Origin: Caenibius tardaugens NBRC 16725
Lineage (GTDB): Bacteria; Pseudomonadota; Alphaproteobacteria; Sphingomonadales; Sphingomonadaceae
Length of the DNA: 64,000 nt
NCBI RefSeq assembly: GCF_003860345.1
Contig: NZ_CP034179.1
Location: 1 to 64,000, forward strand
Reading direction: 5' to 3'
Shown: one piece after another, positions 43,689 to 53,167 of the stretch
Layout: every line of letters begins with the position of its first letter
Position numbering within the stretch: the first letter of the stretch is position 1
Translations under genes and position numbers: made by a program
The notes under the pieces: generated by a model
What the model was told of the DNA's origin: nothing
The model's database searches: none
Seen by the model: only the letters and a program-made list of their open reading frames with translations

Positions 43689-44627
43689 ATGAATGTGGCC
43701 ATGCCCGACACCAGGGAAGGCGATAACGGTAACGGAGATGCGGACAGTAGACGCAGCCTTTGGCGCGTTATCCGGCGTTTCTTCGACGGCGAACCTGGCG
43801 ACCAGTCGCTTCGCGCGCAACTTGAGGAAGTGATCGACGAGCACGAGGAGGAACACAGCAGCCCCTCTGATGCCCCCAGAAAGGGCGACCTTTCTGCCGT
43901 CGAACTGCAAATGTTGCGCAACCTTCTGCATTTCAGCGAGCACGATGCCGACGACGTCGCCATCCCGCGCAGCGAAATCATCGCCATTTCGGCCGATGCT
44001 TCGTGGGACGAACTCGTCGCCAGTTTTGCCGAGCACGGTCATTCGCGCATGCCCGTTTACAGGGATACGCTCGATTCCGTGATCGGCATGATGCACGTGA
44101 AGGACGTCTTCACCTATCTGGCCAGAAACGAACGCGCAGCAGACTGGACCACGTTGATGCGGCAACCGCTCTACGTGCCGCAATCGCGCGGCGCGCTGGA
44201 TGTGCTGGCGGATATGCGCAGCCGCCGCATCCACCTCGCTGTTGTTGTGGACGAATATTCCGGTGTCGATGGCATTATCACGATCGAGGATCTCGTCGAA
44301 GAAATCGTCGGCGATATCGAGGATGAACACGACGATGCGCCCGAAGAACTGGTCGTATCGATCGGCAATGGCATGTGGGATGCCGATGCGCGCGCGGAAC
44401 TCGACGATATCTCGGATAAGATCGATCCGCGACTTGCCGAAGTGGATGAAGCAGTCGATACTCTCGGCGGGCTGGCATTCGTGCTGGCAGGACAAGTGCC
44501 GCCCATCGGGACGGTGCTGGAACATACGAGCGGATGGCGGATTGAGGTGACCGACGGTGATGAACGCCATGTCACACGGTTGCGCCTCCATGCGCCGACA
44601 ACTGACGACAACGGAACTGAAGACTAG
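43689..44627 (+). CDS. CorC/HlyC-type CBS-domain protein
   Basis: A 312-residue soluble protein with a pair of CBS domains (IPRSEIIAISADASWDELV... MHVKDVFTYLA, then FVPQ-like LYVPQSRGALDVLADM... EDLVEEIVGDI) and the C-terminal CorC_HlyC domain ending GWRIEVTDGD. It lacks the DUF21 membrane domain, so it matches the CorC/YbeX type linked to magnesium and cobalt efflux and to ribosome metabolism. The start is unsure: GAGGGAG directly precedes the ATG used here, so a GTG two codons later or an ATG four codons later may be favoured. Confidence 0.87.
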   Translation: MNVAMPDTREGDNGNGDADSRRSLWRVIRRFFDGEPGDQSLRAQLEEVIDEHEEEHSSPSDAPRKGDLSAVELQMLRNLLHFSEHDADDVAIPRSEIIAISADASWDELVASFAEHGHSRMPVYRDTLDSVIGMMHVKDVFTYLARNERAADWTTLMRQPLYVPQSRGALDVLADMRSRRIHLAVVVDEYSGVDGIITIEDLVEEIVGDIEDEHDDAPEELVVSIGNGMWDADARAELDDISDKIDPRLAEVDEAVDTLGGLAFVLAGQVPPIGTVLEHTSGWRIEVTDGDERHVTRLRLHAPTTDDNGTED

Positions 44628-44635
44628 GATTATCA

Positions 44636-45523
44636 GTGGCAACGCGACGCTTACCACCGCTTCGCGCGCTTGAAGCTTTTGTGCGCATCGTTCGTCTGGG
44701 TTCCGCCCGGGCGGCGGCGGAAGAACTTGCCCTCTCGCCGTCTGCGCTGTCACGGCGGGTCGCCAATCTGGAAGAGTTTATCGGCAAGAAACTGTTCACC
44801 CGCGCACATCAGTCGATGCAACTCACCGACGATGGGCGGGCCTTCTATGACGCGGTTTCCCCCCATCTTGAGGCTCTGGCTGCCGCCGTGGAGGATCAGT
44901 CGGAGAACCTGACGCTCTGGCGCCTGCATCTGGGCGTTTTGCCCCTGTTCGGCAGCCAGCGCCTGTTCCCTCGCCTGCCGGAGCTGCGCAAGCTGCATCC
45001 CCGCCTGCATATCGACATGGACACCGGCCCCCATCTGGAAACGCGGGTGGGCGATACGCTCGATTGCGCCATTCTGCTGGTGCGGGAGCCGGACCCTTCG
45101 TTCCATTCGTTCCGGCTCGATCACAATCAGGTCTATGCGATCTGCGCACGCCATGTGGCCGATGAAATCGGAGAGAAGCCCACTCTTGCGGCGCTGTCCG
45201 ACCAGACATTCCTGGTACATCAGGAAATGCCCGACAGTTTCAGTGCGTGGAAAAATGCCGTTGGACTGGGCCGTCTGGAACCTGCCGCCATCGATCATTA
45301 CGATTCCGGGCAGCTCCTTCTCGAAGCCGCAGCGCAGGGCCTTGGTATCGCGATCATGCACGATGACCATTTCCGGCGTGCCGGGGACAAGCGGCTGGCC
45401 TTGCTGTTTCCCGACAAGGACGTCGAAAGCCCCTACAGCTACTGGTTTGTGTGCCGGCCCAAAGCGCTCGACACGCGCCCGGTCCGGGTATTCTACGAAT
45501 GGCTTGTGAACGCCGGCTTGTAA
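44636..45523 (+). CDS. LysR-family transcriptional regulator
   Basis: A 295-residue regulator with the LysR winged helix (LRALEAFVRIVRLGSARAAAEELALSPSALSRRVANLEEFIGKKLFTR spread over residues 9-57) and a periplasmic-binding-like effector domain. The spacing, the GcvA-like helix and the DYHFRR-type tail resemble regulators of amino acid or aromatic genes, but no divergent target gene is present to suggest a ligand: the upstream gene is corC on the same strand, 8 nt away. It starts with GTG. Confidence 0.88.
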   Translation: MATRRLPPLRALEAFVRIVRLGSARAAAEELALSPSALSRRVANLEEFIGKKLFTRAHQSMQLTDDGRAFYDAVSPHLEALAAAVEDQSENLTLWRLHLGVLPLFGSQRLFPRLPELRKLHPRLHIDMDTGPHLETRVGDTLDCAILLVREPDPSFHSFRLDHNQVYAICARHVADEIGEKPTLAALSDQTFLVHQEMPDSFSAWKNAVGLGRLEPAAIDHYDSGQLLLEAAAQGLGIAIMHDDHFRRAGDKRLALLFPDKDVESPYSYWFVCRPKALDTRPVRVFYEWLVNAGL

Positions 45524-45555
45524 ACGCCGCTGCACCAAAGCACGATCGCCCATAG

Positions 45556-45590
45556 AAAAACGGCCGGGAAATCCACTTTCCCGGCCGTTT
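45556..45590. terminator. Bidirectional Rho-independent terminator
   Basis: A 14-bp perfect stem (AAACGGCCGGGAAA/TTTCCCGGCCGTTT) with a 5-nt loop and flanking A- and T-runs, between the ends of the convergent LysR and cyclophilin genes. It can serve both. Confidence 0.92.
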
Positions 45591-45598
45591 CGCTTTGA

Positions 45599-46048
45599 TC
45601 AGGAGATCGTCGCCTTGATGATCTTGCCCGGATTTGCGGGCGGCTCACCCTTGGGCAGCGCATCGATATGGTCCATGCCGCTCTCGACTTCACCCCAGAC
45701 GGTGTACTGCTTGTCGAGGAAGCGCGCATCGTCGAAGCAGATGAAGAACTGGCTGTTCGCGCTGTGCGGATAGGATGTCCGCGCCATGGAACAAACGCCG
45801 CGCACGTGGGGCTGGTCGTTGAATTCGGCCTGGAGATCAGGCTTGTCCGAACCACCCATGCCGGTGCCGTTGGGGCAACCGCCCTGCGCCATGAACCCGG
45901 GGATGACACGGTGGAAGGTAATTCCGTCGTAGAAGCCTTCTTTCACCAGTTCGGTGATACGCGCGACATGGCCGGGTGCCAGATCGGGACGCAGCTTGAT
46001 GACAACATCGCCGCTGTCGAGTGTAAGAGTCAGTTTTTCATCGGCCAT
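45599..46048 (-). CDS. Peptidyl-prolyl cis-trans isomerase, cyclophilin type
   Basis: A 149-residue cytosolic cyclophilin that catalyses proline isomerisation. Catalytic and substrate residues are in FYDGITFHRVIPGFMAQGGCPNGTG and SQFFICFDD, with FLDKQYTVWGEV near the end. There is no signal peptide, so it corresponds to the cytoplasmic PpiB type. The gene stands alone, divergent from mgtE. Confidence 0.93.
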   Translation of the reverse strand: MADEKLTLTLDSGDVVIKLRPDLAPGHVARITELVKEGFYDGITFHRVIPGFMAQGGCPNGTGMGGSDKPDLQAEFNDQPHVRGVCSMARTSYPHSANSQFFICFDDARFLDKQYTVWGEVESGMDHIDALPKGEPPANPGKIIKATIS

Positions 46049-46147
46049 GGGGCAAAACTCCTGATTGAACGGCCGTGGATATAAGCGTCATCCACGCAAT
46101 GTCACCCCGCCTGTTGCAATTGTTGCGGCGCGCAATAGGAGAGGCGC

Positions 46148-47571
46148 ATGACGCCGGATGAACTCGACGAACTGGACCGCACCGAGTCGCCCCCGGTGGA
46201 GGAGGAGCGCGAACAGTTCGACGAAGACAACCGGCTGAAAGCCGAATTCGTCGATGCGGTGACCCAGGCGCTCGACGACGGCGACGATACCCGCGTTTAC
46301 GAGCTGGTCGAGCCGCTTCACCCCGCTGATATCGCTGACTTGTTCGAACTGCTCGAACGGGATGAGCGCGCGCCGCTGGCCAAGGCGATTTCCGACCTGA
46401 TGACCGGCGATGTCATCGCCGAACTCAACGATCACGTCCGCGAGGACATGGTCGAGGCACTGCCCCCGAAGCTGTTGCCGAAATCGCCGATCAGCTCGAT
46501 ACCGATGACGCCGTCCAGCTGATCGAGGATCTCGAGCCGGAAGATCAGGCTGCGATTCTCGCGGAGATGGAGCCGGAAGGGCGCGCCGCAGTCGAAAGCG
46601 CGCTGTCTTACCCGGAAGAAACCGCCGGTCGCCTGATGCAGCGCGACCTTGTCGCTGTACCGGAGCATATGAGCGTCGGCGATCTCATCGATTACCTGCG
46701 CGACAACAGCAATCTGACGACCGAATTCTGGGAAGTGTTCATTGTCGATCCGCAGCACAAGCCGGTGGGCACCTGCCAGCTTTCGTGGATTTTGCGGACC
46801 CCGCGCGCCATCCCGCTGACCGACGTGATGAAGCGCGACCAGACCCTGATCCCGGTGACGATGGATCAGGAAGAAGTCGCGCTGCAATTCCAGAAATACG
46901 CGCTGATTTCCGCCGCTGTCGTGGACGAAGCCGGGCGGCTTGTCGGCCAGCTTACCGTCGACGATATCGTGCACATCATTCAGGAAGAAGCGGACGAAGA
47001 CGTCATGCTTCTGTCCGGTGCCGGCGATGGTGACATTAACGAGCCGATCCGCGAGGCCTATGCCGCCCGTGTGCGCTGGCTCATTGCCAACATGCTCACT
47101 GCCGCGCTGGCATCCACGATCATCGCGACGTTTGAAGATACGATCGCCAAGATGGTGGCACTGGCCACGCTTATGCCGATTGTCGCTGGGATCGGCGGCA
47201 ATGCGGGTACGCAGACACTGGCGGTAACCGTTCGCGCCCTCGCCACCAACCAGTTGACGGCCAGTAACGCCTGGCGTGCGGTTCGGCGCGAAATGGGCAT
47301 TGCCTTGCTCAACGGCGCGACAGTCTCCGTGGTGATCGGCAGTGTCGTGACCGTGCTGTTCCATAACCCCTTGCTGGGGCTGGTGATCGCGCTGGCCATG
47401 CTGACCAATATCTTCATTGCCGGGCTGGCCGGGGTATTCGTTCCGCTCACGCTGGAACGGTTCAAGGTCGACCCGGCGATATCCTCATCGATTTTCGTCA
47501 CGATGACGACGGATTCGATGGGTTTTCTTGCATTTTTGGGGCTTGCCACGATCAGCGGTCTGGTTTCCTGA
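46148..47571 (+). pseudogene. mgtE: Magnesium transporter MgtE, split by a one-base deletion
   Basis: Mg2+ channel/transporter of the inner membrane. The frame starting at 46148 gives the N-domain (LVEPLHPADIADLFELL, MTGDVIAELNDHVREDMVEALPP) and then derails. From about 46475 the neighbouring frame continues as AEIADQLDTDDAVQLIEDLEPEDQAAILAEM, then two CBS domains and five membrane segments with MPIVAGIGGNAGTQTLAV. One extra C in the run of five C at 46463-46467 restores a single frame of 474 residues with LPPEAVAEIAD at the repair, the normal family sequence. The damage is therefore very recent or a homopolymer sequencing error; I think error is likelier. Confidence 0.9.
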
Positions 47572-47614
47572 TTCCCACCCTTGTCTGTGCGCGCAACAGG
47601 CCTATCTCGGTCTG

Positions 47615-48007
47615 ATGCCCCTGCACATGACCAAGATCGCCTTTGGTGCGAAAAGCGTGGATGATCTGCGGGATTGGCTGGAACGCGATCATCAGGCCAT
47701 TCTCAACACACGCTATCTTCCCAAACGCCACGATGAGATGGTGGGCGGCTCGCTATACTGGATATACGAACACGCCCTTGTGGGCCGCAGCCCCATTCTC
47801 GGGTTTTCGCAGCGCGATGACGGGCGCTGGAACATCATGCTGGAGCCGCGCCTGATTGCGGTCGAACCGCGTGCCAAGCGCGCCCATCAGGGCTGGCGCT
47901 ATCTCAAAGATGAAGACGCCCCGGCCGATCTTGGCAGCGGCACGATGGCTGGCGATGTCCTTCCGGGCCATCTTGTGAAGGAACTGGCGAAGCTCGGGCT
48001 GGTCTGA
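47615..48007 (+). CDS. DUF1489-family protein
   Basis: A 130-residue cytosolic protein of unknown function typical of alphaproteobacteria. MPLHMTKIAFG, RYLPKRHDEMVGGSLYWIYEHALVGRSPILGF (read in pieces along residues 34-70) and a Trp-Arg-Tyr-Leu stretch with DLGSG are family marks. The ATG used gives the usual family N-terminus; a second ATG is four codons later. It follows mgtE by 43 nt. Confidence 0.8.
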   Translation: MPLHMTKIAFGAKSVDDLRDWLERDHQAILNTRYLPKRHDEMVGGSLYWIYEHALVGRSPILGFSQRDDGRWNIMLEPRLIAVEPRAKRAHQGWRYLKDEDAPADLGSGTMAGDVLPGHLVKELAKLGLV

Positions 48008-48057
48008 CCATGCCCCCTTGCCCGATGCCACCACAGCGCACCTGAAAGACATATGCG

Positions 48058-48558
48058 ATGAACCAACGCGATACAGATGGCTGGCGCCCCATGACAACTG
48101 CCGATCTGCCCGCCGTTCAGATGATTTCGGACGCGGTCCACGGCGCCTATACCGAACCCAAGGGCATTCTTGCCGAACGGCTGACGCTCTATCCCGAAGG
48201 CTGCCAGACTCTGGAACGCGGCGGCGTGGTCGTGGGCTATATCATCACCCATCCCTGGCATCGGGACACACCGCCCAAGCTCGGGCAGCCACTGGGCGCA
48301 ATCCCCGAGGAATCCGATACCTACTACCTGCACGATATCGCCCTGTTGCCTGCCGGACGCGGCGGCGGTTCAGGCCGTGCAGCCACTGATTTTACCGTGA
48401 TGCAGGCCCGTGCCGGCGGTTTTGCCGATATCACGCTGATTGCGGTCAACGGTGCCGACAGCTTCTGGGCATCGCAGGGATTTGCCTATGTCGAAGGGGG
48501 CGATGCCGTCACCTATGGTGAAGGCACCTATCTGATGCGCCGCATCGTCAGCGACTAG
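48058..48558 (+). CDS. GNAT-family N-acetyltransferase
   Basis: A 166-residue acetyltransferase-fold protein: WRPMTTADLPAVQMISDAVH at the start, YYLHDIALLPAGRGGGSGRAATDF as the acetyl-CoA loop, and DSFWASQGFAYVEGG near the end. The acceptor is unknown. It overlaps the end of convergent nudC by 4 nt. Confidence 0.83.
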   Translation: MNQRDTDGWRPMTTADLPAVQMISDAVHGAYTEPKGILAERLTLYPEGCQTLERGGVVVGYIITHPWHRDTPPKLGQPLGAIPEESDTYYLHDIALLPAGRGGGSGRAATDFTVMQARAGGFADITLIAVNGADSFWASQGFAYVEGGDAVTYGEGTYLMRRIVSD

Positions 48559-49439
48559 GCGCCCTTCCCCAGCCACCATTTCAACAGCTGATGCGCGACG
48601 GCCACCGGCGGCGGCGCGATGAACGGAGCTGCCGCCCCGGCCTGTCCCCCCATGGCCACCGCGATGTCATCGCGCGTGAACCAGCGGGCATCTTCCAACT
48701 CGGTCTTGTCGATGATCAGCCGGTCATCTTCCGCCGTGGCATGGCAACCGATCATCATCTGCGCGGGAAAAGGCCATGGTTGACTGACAACGTATTTCAC
48801 GTCCGTCACACGCACCCCGGCTTCTTCCATCACTTCGCGTGCGACCGCTTCCTCGATCGTTTCGCCCGGTTCCACGAAACCGGCCAGTGCCGAGAAAAAG
48901 CCTTCGGGAAACCGCGGTTGCCGCCCCAGCAACAGCCGCCCTTCGTGCTCCACCAGCATGATTGTCACAGGATCGACCCGAGGGAAATGTTCCGCATTGC
49001 AGGTCCCGCAATTGCGCTGCCAGCCGCCCTTGGCAGGCGCCGTGGGGGCGCCGCATTTTGCGCAAAAACGATGGCGTGCATGCCAATCGACCACACTGCG
49101 CGCCATGCCATAAATCGCCAGATCGTCGGATGGCATACCGCTCATGATGCGGCGCATGGCATTGCCCATCGCGGCAGGCCCTGCATCACCTGCCGCCGGG
49201 ATCGGCGCGAAACACACGCGCCCTTCCATCAGCCCGAGAAACACCAGTTCCGCACCGCCAGCATCGGCCAGCGAGCCCCATTGCAGACGGTTTTCGTCAT
49301 CCATCACGGGATCCAGCCCTTCGAGCAGGAGCAGAAGCGCGCGTTCATCCTTCAACGCTTCCAGCGCTACGGGATCGTTGCGGATATGATCTGCACGATC
49401 GAGCGGCTGTCCCGAAAAACCGATTTGCAATTCTGTCAT
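48555..49439 (-). CDS. nudC: NADH pyrophosphatase (Nudix)
   Basis: Hydrolyses NAD(H), and in other bacteria removes NAD caps from RNA. The 294-residue protein has an N-terminal domain, a zinc ribbon (CAKCG...CGTCNAEHFPRVDP), the Nudix box GFVEPGETIEEAVAREVMEEAGV, and the NudC-specific SQPWPFPAQMM. The start overlaps the stop of the serine hydrolase gene as ATGA, so it is translationally coupled in a mutY-hydrolase-nudC operon. Confidence 0.94.
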   Translation of the reverse strand: MTELQIGFSGQPLDRADHIRNDPVALEALKDERALLLLLEGLDPVMDDENRLQWGSLADAGGAELVFLGLMEGRVCFAPIPAAGDAGPAAMGNAMRRIMSGMPSDDLAIYGMARSVVDWHARHRFCAKCGAPTAPAKGGWQRNCGTCNAEHFPRVDPVTIMLVEHEGRLLLGRQPRFPEGFFSALAGFVEPGETIEEAVAREVMEEAGVRVTDVKYVVSQPWPFPAQMMIGCHATAEDDRLIIDKTELEDARWFTRDDIAVAMGGQAGAAAPFIAPPPVAVAHQLLKWWLGKGA

Positions 49440-50746
49440 GCATTCACCCCCAATGCCGCGATCGCATCTTTCATTGCGACCTGCGGGAACTCTCCTTGTA
49501 TCGGATAGGCCGATGCGGGCATGTATTGCGCGTAAAAGCCGCCACGCCAACCACGTTTCATATCGACGAAGCCCATTGTGCCTGCCGCACCGGCCCAGCC
49601 GAATGTTCCGGCCTCGACCCCCAGCCCCACGCGCCCGCCCGCACCGAAGCCGCCGCCCGTGGCGAACGTGCCAACCGTGCTGATCCCTGCCGGCAGGAGG
49701 TTGCTGGTGCCGATGCGCACGGCCTCTTCGCCGATAATGCGCTTGCCTTCGAACTTGCCATAACCCAGCAGCATGCGCAGAAACCGGTCATAATCGCGGG
49801 GGCTGCTCACCAACCCGGCCCCGCCGAACGGGAAGGCCGGTTTCATCGCGAAAACAGAAGCCGTGCCCGGATCGAGCGGCAGAAGGACGCCCTGCATGAT
49901 CCCGTAATTGGTCGTCATCCGACGCACCTGATCCTGCGGCACCTGAAACCACGTGCTGGTCATCCCCAGGGGATCGAACAGGCGTTCCTGCAAAAACGCA
50001 TCGAATGTCTGGCCTGATACGACCTCGATCACCCTGCCAAGCAGATCGAGACCGACCGAATAGCTCCACTTCGTGCCCGGCTGATAGACCAGCGGCATAT
50101 CGGCCAACCGATCCGCAAATTGCGTGAGGGTCAACGTCGTGTTCCGTGTGCCGAACAGCTCTGCAATGGGCAGGCGACTGATCTGGCCCGGTACCAGCCC
50201 GGCCTGCACATAGGCGGTCTTGATCGGCCCATTCTGGATAATCGAATAGCCCAGACCGGATGTGTGGGTGAGCAGATGGCGGATCGTGATCGGGCGTTGT
50301 GCCGGTACCAGATCGGTGATCGAACCATCCGGCACACGCTGGACTTGCATGCTGGTGTATTTGGGCAGGATATCGGCCAGAGGCTGATCGAGCTTCAGCT
50401 TGCCATCATCGATCAGCGCCATCACCGCCATCCCGGTGACCGGCTTGGTCATTGAATAGATACGGAATAGGCTGTCGCCATCCATCGGCGCGCCTTCAAA
50501 GGTGCGCTGCCCCCGTGCGACGAACTGCAGCGCGTCCTGCCCCAGCCCCATGGCTGCGATCGCCCCCGCCAGTTTGCCGCTGCGCACATAGCCATCCGTG
50601 AACTGTGTCACCCCCGGCCATACCTCTGCCTGCGGGCCGCTTTTCGCCCAGGCAAATGACGGTGCCAACGCCAGCGACGCCCCCAGCGCGGCCGTGCCAC
50701 CCATAAAGATTCTGCGCGTTGCGTAAGTGTTGATCTGGTCCGTCAT
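49436..50746 (-). CDS. Exported serine hydrolase of the beta-lactamase/esterase (class C-like) family
   Basis: A 436-residue protein with a Tat-like signal (TRRIFMGGTAALGASLALA, mature near residue 35) and a class C beta-lactamase-type domain: the SxxK motif SMTK in FRIYSMTKPVTGM, LLTHTSGLGY, the Tyr motif region WSYSVGLDLLGRV, and GWAGAAGTMGFVD near the KTG position. These features fit esterases and D-aminopeptidase-like enzymes at least as well as true beta-lactamases, so no resistance role is implied. It overlaps mutY and nudC by 4 nt each. Confidence 0.88.
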   Translation of the reverse strand: MTDQINTYATRRIFMGGTAALGASLALAPSFAWAKSGPQAEVWPGVTQFTDGYVRSGKLAGAIAAMGLGQDALQFVARGQRTFEGAPMDGDSLFRIYSMTKPVTGMAVMALIDDGKLKLDQPLADILPKYTSMQVQRVPDGSITDLVPAQRPITIRHLLTHTSGLGYSIIQNGPIKTAYVQAGLVPGQISRLPIAELFGTRNTTLTLTQFADRLADMPLVYQPGTKWSYSVGLDLLGRVIEVVSGQTFDAFLQERLFDPLGMTSTWFQVPQDQVRRMTTNYGIMQGVLLPLDPGTASVFAMKPAFPFGGAGLVSSPRDYDRFLRMLLGYGKFEGKRIIGEEAVRIGTSNLLPAGISTVGTFATGGGFGAGGRVGLGVEAGTFGWAGAAGTMGFVDMKRGWRGGFYAQYMPASAYPIQGEFPQVAMKDAIAALGVNA

Positions 50747-51783
50747 TCTGTTTCTCCCACCAATGCCAGTCGTGCGGCCTTGGCAAAAACTGTCGGCAAG
50801 CCTGCATCGTCAAGGCGATCGAGCGGCCACCATTCACCGTGTCTGCTATCGAGTGCAGCCCACTGCGCCCCATCGTAAAGCGCCAGGGAGAGGTGAAGCG
50901 AAAAATGGGTGAAGCCATGCTGAACCACCCCGCCCCGGCGCCATGTTCCGTCCAGCGGTGTCGTCCCATGTCCGTCGCTGCGCGCGGTCCAGTTGTCGTC
51001 AGGCAGGGCGCGCATACCACCCAGCAACCCCTTTCCCGGCCGCCGCACCAGCCAGACCTGCCCTTCACGCATGATCCAGTAAGCCGTGCCATGGCGTTCC
51101 GGGCGCGCTTTCTTGGGGGCCTTTACCGGAAACCGGGCCGGTTCCCCCCCTGCGCGCGCCGCGCAGTCTGATGTCAGCGGGCACAGCAGGCATCGCGGTT
51201 CGCGCGCCGTGCAGATCGTCGCCCCCAGATCCATCATCGCCTGTGCGAAATCACCCGACCGGCTTTGCGGCGTAATGCTGTCCGCGTGATACCGGATCGC
51301 CTTGCGCGCGCCGGGCAGCGGTTCATCGATCGCGAACAGGCGCGCTACCACGCGTTCGACATTGGCATCGACCACAACCGCCCGCCTGCCAAAGGCAATC
51401 GCCGCCACCGCCGCCGCCGTATAGGCGCCCAGACCGGGCAGTGCGCGCAGTTCACTCTCGCTTTCGGGAAATCCCCCCCGTTCCATCACCGCACGCGCGC
51501 AGGCCACCAGATTGCGTGCCCGCGAATAATAGCCAAGCCCAGCCCAGGCCGCCATGATCTCTTCTTCGGGTGCCGCGGCAAGCGCCGCGATAGAAGGCCA
51601 GCGTTCTGTAAACTTCGTAAAATAGGCGATGACTGCCGCAACCGTGGTTTGCTGCAGCATCACTTCGGAAAGCCACACCCGATAGGGATCGGGTGCCGGT
51701 GTTCCGGGGGGGCTGCGCCATGGCAGCACACGCGCACACTTGTCGTACCAGTCGAGTAAACGCGCGGTGACACTATCCTCCAT
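50743..51783 (-). CDS. mutY: A/G-specific adenine glycosylase
   Basis: Removes adenine mispaired with 8-oxoguanine. The 346-residue protein has Glu40 in LSEVMLQQT, the helix-hairpin-helix LPGLGAYTAAAVAAIAFG, catalytic Asp139 in VVDANVERV, a 4Fe-4S cluster with Cys191, Cys198, Cys201 and Cys207, and the C-terminal Nudix-like 8-oxoG recognition domain. I start at MEDSVTARLLDWYD because GGAG is 5 nt upstream. It heads the operon with the serine hydrolase and nudC and is divergent from dciA, only 14 bp away, so the two promoters must overlap the coding ends. Confidence 0.96.
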   Translation of the reverse strand: MEDSVTARLLDWYDKCARVLPWRSPPGTPAPDPYRVWLSEVMLQQTTVAAVIAYFTKFTERWPSIAALAAAPEEEIMAAWAGLGYYSRARNLVACARAVMERGGFPESESELRALPGLGAYTAAAVAAIAFGRRAVVVDANVERVVARLFAIDEPLPGARKAIRYHADSITPQSRSGDFAQAMMDLGATICTAREPRCLLCPLTSDCAARAGGEPARFPVKAPKKARPERHGTAYWIMREGQVWLVRRPGKGLLGGMRALPDDNWTARSDGHGTTPLDGTWRRGGVVQHGFTHFSLHLSLALYDGAQWAALDSRHGEWWPLDRLDDAGLPTVFAKAARLALVGETE

Positions 51784-51797
51784 GCGGCTCCTATGGC

Positions 51798-52376
51798 ATG
51801 GCCTTGGATGCAATGGAACCGGATGAGCCCAAACCGAAAAAGACGTCCAAAAGCGGCGGCCCGAAAAGCGGCAACAAGGCCAAGCCTTACGAACGCCCGC
51901 GTGGCGGACAGGCACGCGCCATCGGCGATCTCATGCCCCAGATCGGCCGTACGGCGTTTCGCCGGTTTGGCTTCGTGCAATCCAGCGTTGTTACCCGGTG
52001 GCCGGACATCGTGGGCGAGACGCATGCCCGCGCCTGCATTCCTGAATCCATTCGTTTCCCACCCGGCGAAAAGAGCGAAGGCATCCTGCAACTGGTGGTC
52101 AAGCCCGCCCACGCGCCACTGATCCAGCAGGTTATCCCCGAAATCATCGAACGGGTGAATCGCTTCTTTGGCTACAATGCCGTCGCGCGGATCAAAATCC
52201 GGCAAGGCGTGGTTAAGGCGCCCGATGCGCAAAAGCGCGCAGACGCGCCGCCTTCGCTCAAGCCGATCCCGATGGAACTGGGCGATTCGTTGCGTGACAT
52301 CGGAGACGCGGAATTGCGAACCGTGCTGGAATCACTCGCCCGCAGTCTGGGCGGTAAGGAAAAGGGGTCGAAGTGA
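51798..52376 (+). CDS. dciA: DUF721/DciA-family protein
   Basis: A 192-residue protein whose family (DciA) loads the replicative helicase in bacteria without DnaC. After a basic disordered start it has the domain core IGDLMPQIGRTAFRRFGFVQSSVVTRWPDIVGE and LQLVVKPAHAPLIQQVIPEIIERVNRFFGY, typical of DUF721. The role is inferred from the family. A second ATG five codons in is a possible start. Its stop overlaps the start region of the following dsbA-like gene. Confidence 0.82.
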   Translation: MALDAMEPDEPKPKKTSKSGGPKSGNKAKPYERPRGGQARAIGDLMPQIGRTAFRRFGFVQSSVVTRWPDIVGETHARACIPESIRFPPGEKSEGILQLVVKPAHAPLIQQVIPEIIERVNRFFGYNAVARIKIRQGVVKAPDAQKRADAPPSLKPIPMELGDSLRDIGDAELRTVLESLARSLGGKEKGSK

Positions 52377-52378
52377 GG

Positions 52379-53059
52379 ATGATGCGCAAGGCACTCGTAG
52401 TTGCCGCTCTGGCGACCGTTGCCGTGGCGGCCGGGGCCGCAACGCGGCCGAACTGGAACAGCTATGTGGTGGAAACCGAAGGGGGCGGCCACCGGCTCGG
52501 TAATCCGGCCGCAAAAGTCCCGGTGATCGAATTCGTCAGCTACACCTGTTCGCATTGCGCCCATTTCGAAAAAGAGTCGGATGGCCCGCTACGGCTGTCC
52601 TATATCGCGCCGGGCAAGGCCTCGTTCGAGGTTCGCCCGTTCATCCGCAATCCTGTCGATCTTGCCGCCACGCTGCTGGCCGAATGCGGACCGAAAGAAA
52701 AATTCTTTGCCAATCATACCGCGATCCTGCGCAGTCAGGATCAATGGCTGAAGCGGATTTCCGAAACGACCGCTGCAACGCAAGCCCGCTGGCGCACCGG
52801 ATCGATGCCGGAAAGGATGCGCGCCGTCGCCGGTGATGCCGGGTTTTACGAGATCATGGCCCGACGGGGATACGATCGCGTCGCCACGAACAAGTGTCTT
52901 GCCGAAGAAGCCGTGGCCAGACGCATCGCGGCGCAAAGCAAGGCCGATGCCGACAGCTTCGGGATCGAAGGAACACCCAGCTTCGCCATCGGTGGTAAGC
53001 TGCTCGATAATGTCCACACCTGGGAAACCTTGCAGCAGGCGATCGACTCCCGCCTTTAG
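52379..53059 (+). CDS. DsbA-family thiol-disulfide oxidoreductase (CSHC)
   Basis: A periplasmic thioredoxin-fold protein of 226 residues with a signal peptide (MMRKALVVAALATVAVAAGA), the active site C-S-H-C in FVSYTCSHCAHF, and the cis-Pro loop GIEGTPSFAIGG. It lacks the usual Pro in the dithiol motif. It could oxidise or isomerise exported proteins. It is followed 108 bp later by a paralogue. GTG, ATG or the next ATG are possible starts within three codons. Confidence 0.87.
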   Translation: MMRKALVVAALATVAVAAGAATRPNWNSYVVETEGGGHRLGNPAAKVPVIEFVSYTCSHCAHFEKESDGPLRLSYIAPGKASFEVRPFIRNPVDLAATLLAECGPKEKFFANHTAILRSQDQWLKRISETTAATQARWRTGSMPERMRAVAGDAGFYEIMARRGYDRVATNKCLAEEAVARRIAAQSKADADSFGIEGTPSFAIGGKLLDNVHTWETLQQAIDSRL

Positions 53060-53167
53060 CTTTTCACTGCTTCTCAATTTTTGTGGAATACACCAGATGT
53101 GGGGCCCACCGCTCTTTGCCCACCGCAATTGTTGGGATAACCTCACCCTTTCCAGCAAGGAACCATC

